A DNA stretch of 64,000 bases from RBG-16-49-21 sp040768125 (GTDB lineage Bacteria > Spirochaetota > UBA4802 > UBA5550). Of this stretch, positions 61,127 through 64,000 are shown one piece after another. The notes under the pieces are model-generated. The model was not told where the DNA came from. It saw only the letters and a program-made list of their open reading frames with translations, and ran no database searches. Each line of letters opens with the position of its first letter. Within the stretch, counting starts at the first letter, position 1. The stretch lies in assembly GCA_040768125.1 (NCBI GenBank), contig JAXGNG010000001.1:248001-312000 (forward strand), in the 5' to 3' direction. The position numbers were made by a program, and so were the translations under genes.

Positions 61127-62405
61127 CCTCCTTTTCATCGCCTTTACCGCCGCGACGCCGCAGGGCAGCGAGGACTTCAACGCCCATTTCATCCGGGCCG
61201 CCAAGAAGGTGCAGGACTCGGTGGTGAGCATCACCATCTATGAACGAAGGGGAAAGAGGAATCCCGTTTACAATAAGATCACCTATGGCTCAGGGACGGT
61301 AATTCAGGGCGGGTATATCGTCACGAATTACCACGTGGTAATGAAGGGGGATCTATGCCATGTGCAGAGCGGCGAAGGCGCCACGGTTGAGCTCGAGCGT
61401 TTTCAAAACGGGGACTACTTTCTCGCTGATCCGAAAACAGACATCGCCCTGCTAAGGATCAGGGATCCTAAAGTCCATCACATGGTCCCGGTCGAATTCG
61501 ATGATTCCAACCGCCTCTCCGTGGGTGAATGGGTCCTGGCGGTGGGGAACCCCTACGGCCTGAAAAGAACCATTACGAGCGGCATTGTCTCTTCAAAGGG
61601 AAGGGACAACATCGGTTTTGCCGACATTGAGGATTTTATCCAGACCGACGTGTCAATCAATCCCGGCAATTCAGGAGGTCCCCTGATAAATCTGAGGGGA
61701 GGCCTCGTGGGAATCAATACCGCAATAAGGAGTGACTCAGGAGCGTTCCAGGGCATAAGTTTTGCCATTCCATCCAACCAGGTGAGGCAGGTGTGCCGCG
61801 AGCTTCTTCGACATGGCAGGGTGCGAAGGGGGTGGATCGGTTTTCTCGTGAAGGAGCGGCGCCAGGGGATCGGTGATGAAAAAAAACGCCTAGAGATCAT
61901 ATCCGTGATCAAGAATTCCCCCGCGGAGGCTGCCGGACTCAGGACCGGGGACGTCATCCGGAAGGTGGACGGGGAGTCAATCAGTTCACTGGGAGCGCTC
62001 ATGCGCGCCGTGGGGAATAAGCCCGTGGATACAAAAATCGATATCGCGGTGTCGCGGGAAGGCCGCCCCGTAAGGGCGCGGCTGGTCCTCCGGGAGCGCA
62101 CGGTGTACAGGCGGATACAAAGCGCCATGGAGCGGGTGTTCATGCATTACGGCATAGAGCTTGATGAAAGTTCGGAAGGAGGGGAGGTGGTGGTGTCGTA
62201 TGTTTCCCCGGGAAGTGTGCTCTACACTCTGACGAGGGGCGATATCCTTGCCGGATTGAACGGCAAAAATATCTCCTCCCTTGATGAATTCGTGCGTGTA
62301 TACGAGAGGAGCGGTTATCGCATTGAGAGCGTGATGGTCAATCGCGATCGCCGGACGATCAGGATAGAGACGCCCGAGAAGGACAACATACATGAATCCA
62401 GGTAA
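61041..62405 (+). CDS. HtrA/DegP-type serine protease with PDZ domain
   Basis: The start is uncertain: ATG 61041, TTG 61014 or TTG 61062, the last with AGGGGG seven bases upstream. A signal peptide or anchor lies around LTRSSLISLLFIAFTAATPQ. The trypsin-like domain has the triad His98 (YIVTNYHVV), Asp134 (KTDIALLRI) and Ser211 (NPGNSGGPL), in ATG numbering. A PDZ domain follows (SPAEAAGLRTGDVIRKVDG) and a second, less typical PDZ-like unit at the C-terminus (SPGSVLYTLTRGDILAGLNG). It degrades or refolds damaged periplasmic proteins. It overlaps the amidase gene by 86 bases and the next gene by 14, so the three are probably coupled. Confidence 0.9.
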   Translation: MHPGGNELISADTAFRTARAILTRSSLISLLFIAFTAATPQGSEDFNAHFIRAAKKVQDSVVSITIYERRGKRNPVYNKITYGSGTVIQGGYIVTNYHVVMKGDLCHVQSGEGATVELERFQNGDYFLADPKTDIALLRIRDPKVHHMVPVEFDDSNRLSVGEWVLAVGNPYGLKRTITSGIVSSKGRDNIGFADIEDFIQTDVSINPGNSGGPLINLRGGLVGINTAIRSDSGAFQGISFAIPSNQVRQVCRELLRHGRVRRGWIGFLVKERRQGIGDEKKRLEIISVIKNSPAEAAGLRTGDVIRKVDGESISSLGALMRAVGNKPVDTKIDIAVSREGRPVRARLVLRERTVYRRIQSAMERVFMHYGIELDESSEGGEVVVSYVSPGSVLYTLTRGDILAGLNGKNISSLDEFVRVYERSGYRIESVMVNRDRRTIRIETPEKDNIHESR

Positions 62406-62853
62406 AATTTACGCCGTTCTCCTCGCGGTAGTCATGGCACCCGGCCTTTCGCTGAGGGCCACCGGGGACCTTTCAGCAAAGGAGGAAAGGATACTCCTCA
62501 ACAGGGAGTTCTATGCCGGATTTCATCGTTTGCCTCGAATAAACAGGGACTCGTTTCTCGAGGAGAGACTGAACGCCTTCGTGGCGGCGCGGGGGCTGGT
62601 GACCGCGACAGGGGAAAAAAATTTATTCGGAAAGCGATACAGAATCGTATTAAACGATCCCGGGGCGGAAGCGCTAGGAATCAGGATCGTCTATCATCTC
62701 CACACCGACAATCTGGATTCTGTTGGAATGATCCCGGAACGGGGGCTGTTTGAGTTCAGCGGGCGCCTTGTCGCCTATACCCCGATTTCGACGAATCGGG
62801 AATCCTATATCCTCGACATCATCATGGATAAGGGGGCGCTGGTGATTGAATGA
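62392..62853 (+). CDS. Secreted protein of unknown function
   Basis: The ATG at 62392 overlaps the protease gene by 14 bases. The 153-residue product has a signal peptide (MNPGKIYAVLLAVVMAPGLS, likely cut at LRA/TG). The mature part begins with LSAKEERILLNREFYAGFHR and has an alpha/beta pattern. I do not recognise it. Its place in the operon after the amidase and HtrA-like protease suggests an envelope role. Confidence 0.6.
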   Translation: MNPGKIYAVLLAVVMAPGLSLRATGDLSAKEERILLNREFYAGFHRLPRINRDSFLEERLNAFVAARGLVTATGEKNLFGKRYRIVLNDPGAEALGIRIVYHLHTDNLDSVGMIPERGLFEFSGRLVAYTPISTNRESYILDIIMDKGALVIE

Positions 62854-62863
62854 ACGCTCGGCC

Positions 62864-64000
62864 ATGAACCGCGGCGGGAGCACGCGCGGACGCCTGGCCG
62901 GGGTGGTGCTGGCCTGGCTGTTTGTCCTGGCGACACTCCTGGATTCCTCCGCGGCAAGGAAAACGGTGTCCCCTGAACAGCTTGAAAAAAACATGATGAG
63001 GAGCCTGGCCTCCGGGGACTGGCCCTCTGCCTCCACCTTCCTGGAATCGCTCTTCACGAATCATCCTCTGCATCCCCTCGCACGCCTCCATTACGGGAGG
63101 CTTGTCGAGATGGCCGCGATTCAGGGCGCGGGACATGTTGAACGACTCGTGGCGAAAATGAAGAAGGCAATGGAGCCGCGGGTGGGCCAGGGGAGGGGAT
63201 CGTGCCTTCTTGCCCTGACGATCATCCAGGAAGAACTACTCTATCTCCATGATCATGAGAGGGCAAAAGAGATAACCGCCGAGTTGAAGCCGGTCAGGGA
63301 GTGGTCCCTTCTCGGGCCCTTCCCTCGCCATGGCGTGAGAGATATGGATAATCCCTTCATTCCTGAGACCATCGCCGGGGTTGCGGGAAAGGCCAGGGTT
63401 AAAAAGGTCGTTATTGACGGCCATGACGGATGGCTCAGGCCGGGACGATACCTTCCTTCCTCCCGGGGCGTGGTCTATGCGAGGACTTCATTCACGCAGG
63501 AAGGGTCGTCGTTGGTCCATGTGTATTGCAGGGATGATTACAGGGTGTTCATCAATGGCCGGAAAGCGGGGGGAAACACGCCGGGCCTGCGGCGAAGCCA
63601 CAGGATTTTCAGGGTCAGGGATTCGCGTCGGGTAGATCTTCTCATTAAAAAACGGGTCACGGACCGTGATTCGGGATTGAGGGTTATCATTACCGACGAT
63701 GAAAATTCGGTTACGGGAGCGCGGCCCCTGAGCGGTGACCACCCTGCAGATAACGCGGAAGTGACCGAGGTAAACGATTTTCCCTTTGATGCTTTCAATG
63801 AAGATTCCCGGAGGGACCCGGCTTCCGCGTTTTCCAGGATCGGAATGCTCCTTCACGATATCGGCAGCGATGAGGCCGTTGAGTATTTTCAAAAATCCCT
63901 CGAAGAGAGGCACGATGACATCGTGTCGTATTTTCTCGCCGTTTCTCTCATCCGGAGGAACGGGTATGGCGATCGATTAAGCGGGTGGCGCGTCCTGGGA
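62864..64000 (+). CDS. Exported protein with TPR-like and beta-sandwich regions, partial: C-terminus outside the window
   Basis: The ATG at 62864 opens a frame that reaches the window edge without a stop; 379 residues are visible. The N-terminal hydrophobic stretch (LAGVVLAWLFVLATLLDSSA) is a signal peptide or anchor. Residues 35-130 are helical and TPR-like. Then follows WSLLGPFPRHGVRDMDNPF, close to the W-x-x-L-G-P-F segment found in large exported proteins with DUF3857/transglutaminase domains, and a beta-sandwich with HVYCRDDYRVFINGRKAGG, typical of carbohydrate- or peptide-binding modules. Near the end a TPR-like helix repeats (IGSDEAVEYFQKSLEERHDD). The full gene is needed to decide on the family. 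Confidence 0.65.
   Translation, partial: MNRGGSTRGRLAGVVLAWLFVLATLLDSSAARKTVSPEQLEKNMMRSLASGDWPSASTFLESLFTNHPLHPLARLHYGRLVEMAAIQGAGHVERLVAKMKKAMEPRVGQGRGSCLLALTIIQEELLYLHDHERAKEITAELKPVREWSLLGPFPRHGVRDMDNPFIPETIAGVAGKARVKKVVIDGHDGWLRPGRYLPSSRGVVYARTSFTQEGSSLVHVYCRDDYRVFINGRKAGGNTPGLRRSHRIFRVRDSRRVDLLIKKRVTDRDSGLRVIITDDENSVTGARPLSGDHPADNAEVTEVNDFPFDAFNEDSRRDPASAFSRIGMLLHDIGSDEAVEYFQKSLEERHDDIVSYFLAVSLIRRNGYGDRLSGWRVLG

Overview
The window looks like a chromosomal piece of a free-living Gram-negative spirochaete, possibly a Leptospira-like lineage. This is an inference. The supporting signs are a long coiled-coil protein with an N-terminal anchor of the type seen in spirochaetes, many lipoproteins with relaxed lipoboxes, a membrane-anchored class III cyclase, a CheX phosphatase and flagellar-motor-like domains. 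I see no rRNA, tRNA, insertion sequence, prophage or CRISPR. By eye the G+C content is high and even, without an obvious island.

Layout. 1-6.5 kb: envelope genes (a CAP-domain lipoprotein cut by the window edge, a degenerate M48-like protein, a frameshifted TPR lipoprotein, another lipoprotein). 7-13.6 kb: a divergent pair, a 1217-residue soluble protein built from MotA cytoplasmic segments and FliG C-terminal domains, and a 906-residue WD40 protein. 13.6-16.8 kb: a membrane protein, an acyl-CoA dehydrogenase with a promoter/palindrome and a structured leader, and a TetR regulator. 17-26.5 kb: an adenylate cyclase, a bacterial homologue of ERG2/sigma-1 receptor, a LysM lipoprotein, a secreted propeller, an M50 membrane protease, a lipoprotein and the coiled-coil protein. 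26.8-34.8 kb: rpmH-rnpA-yidD-yidC-khpB-mnmE, an unrecognised 601-residue protein and an MnmD-like methyltransferase. 35-43.8 kb: a B12/radical SAM protein, acylphosphatase, an SGNH hydrolase, a trpR-trpB2 operon, a small metallopeptidase, recN, nadK and an HPt protein. 43.9-48.7 kb: a cytochrome c maturation operon ccmABCDEF whose CcmE carries a CxxxY motif, without ccmH. 48.8-64 kb: an LPP20/FlgT-like lipoprotein, rplM-rpsI, recX, alaS, cheX, a sodium:solute symporter, glycerate 2-kinase, then exported proteins (an amidase, an HtrA-type protease and two unknowns).

How genes work together. MnmE and the MnmD-like enzyme act on the same wobble uridine of tRNA. RnpA, YidD, YidC and KhpB form the classic RNA-processing and membrane-insertion cluster. 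TrpR probably controls the TrpB2 indole-salvage enzyme and itself. The ccm operon implies c-type cytochromes and hence respiration.

The most unusual items are the MotA-FliG chimera (6963-10616), the ERG2/sigma-1 homologue (18576-19259), the M48-like protein with two zinc ligands apparently replaced by glutamine (853-2700), and the CxxxY-type cytochrome c maturation operon. All product calls come from reading the sequence by eye; no database search was run.
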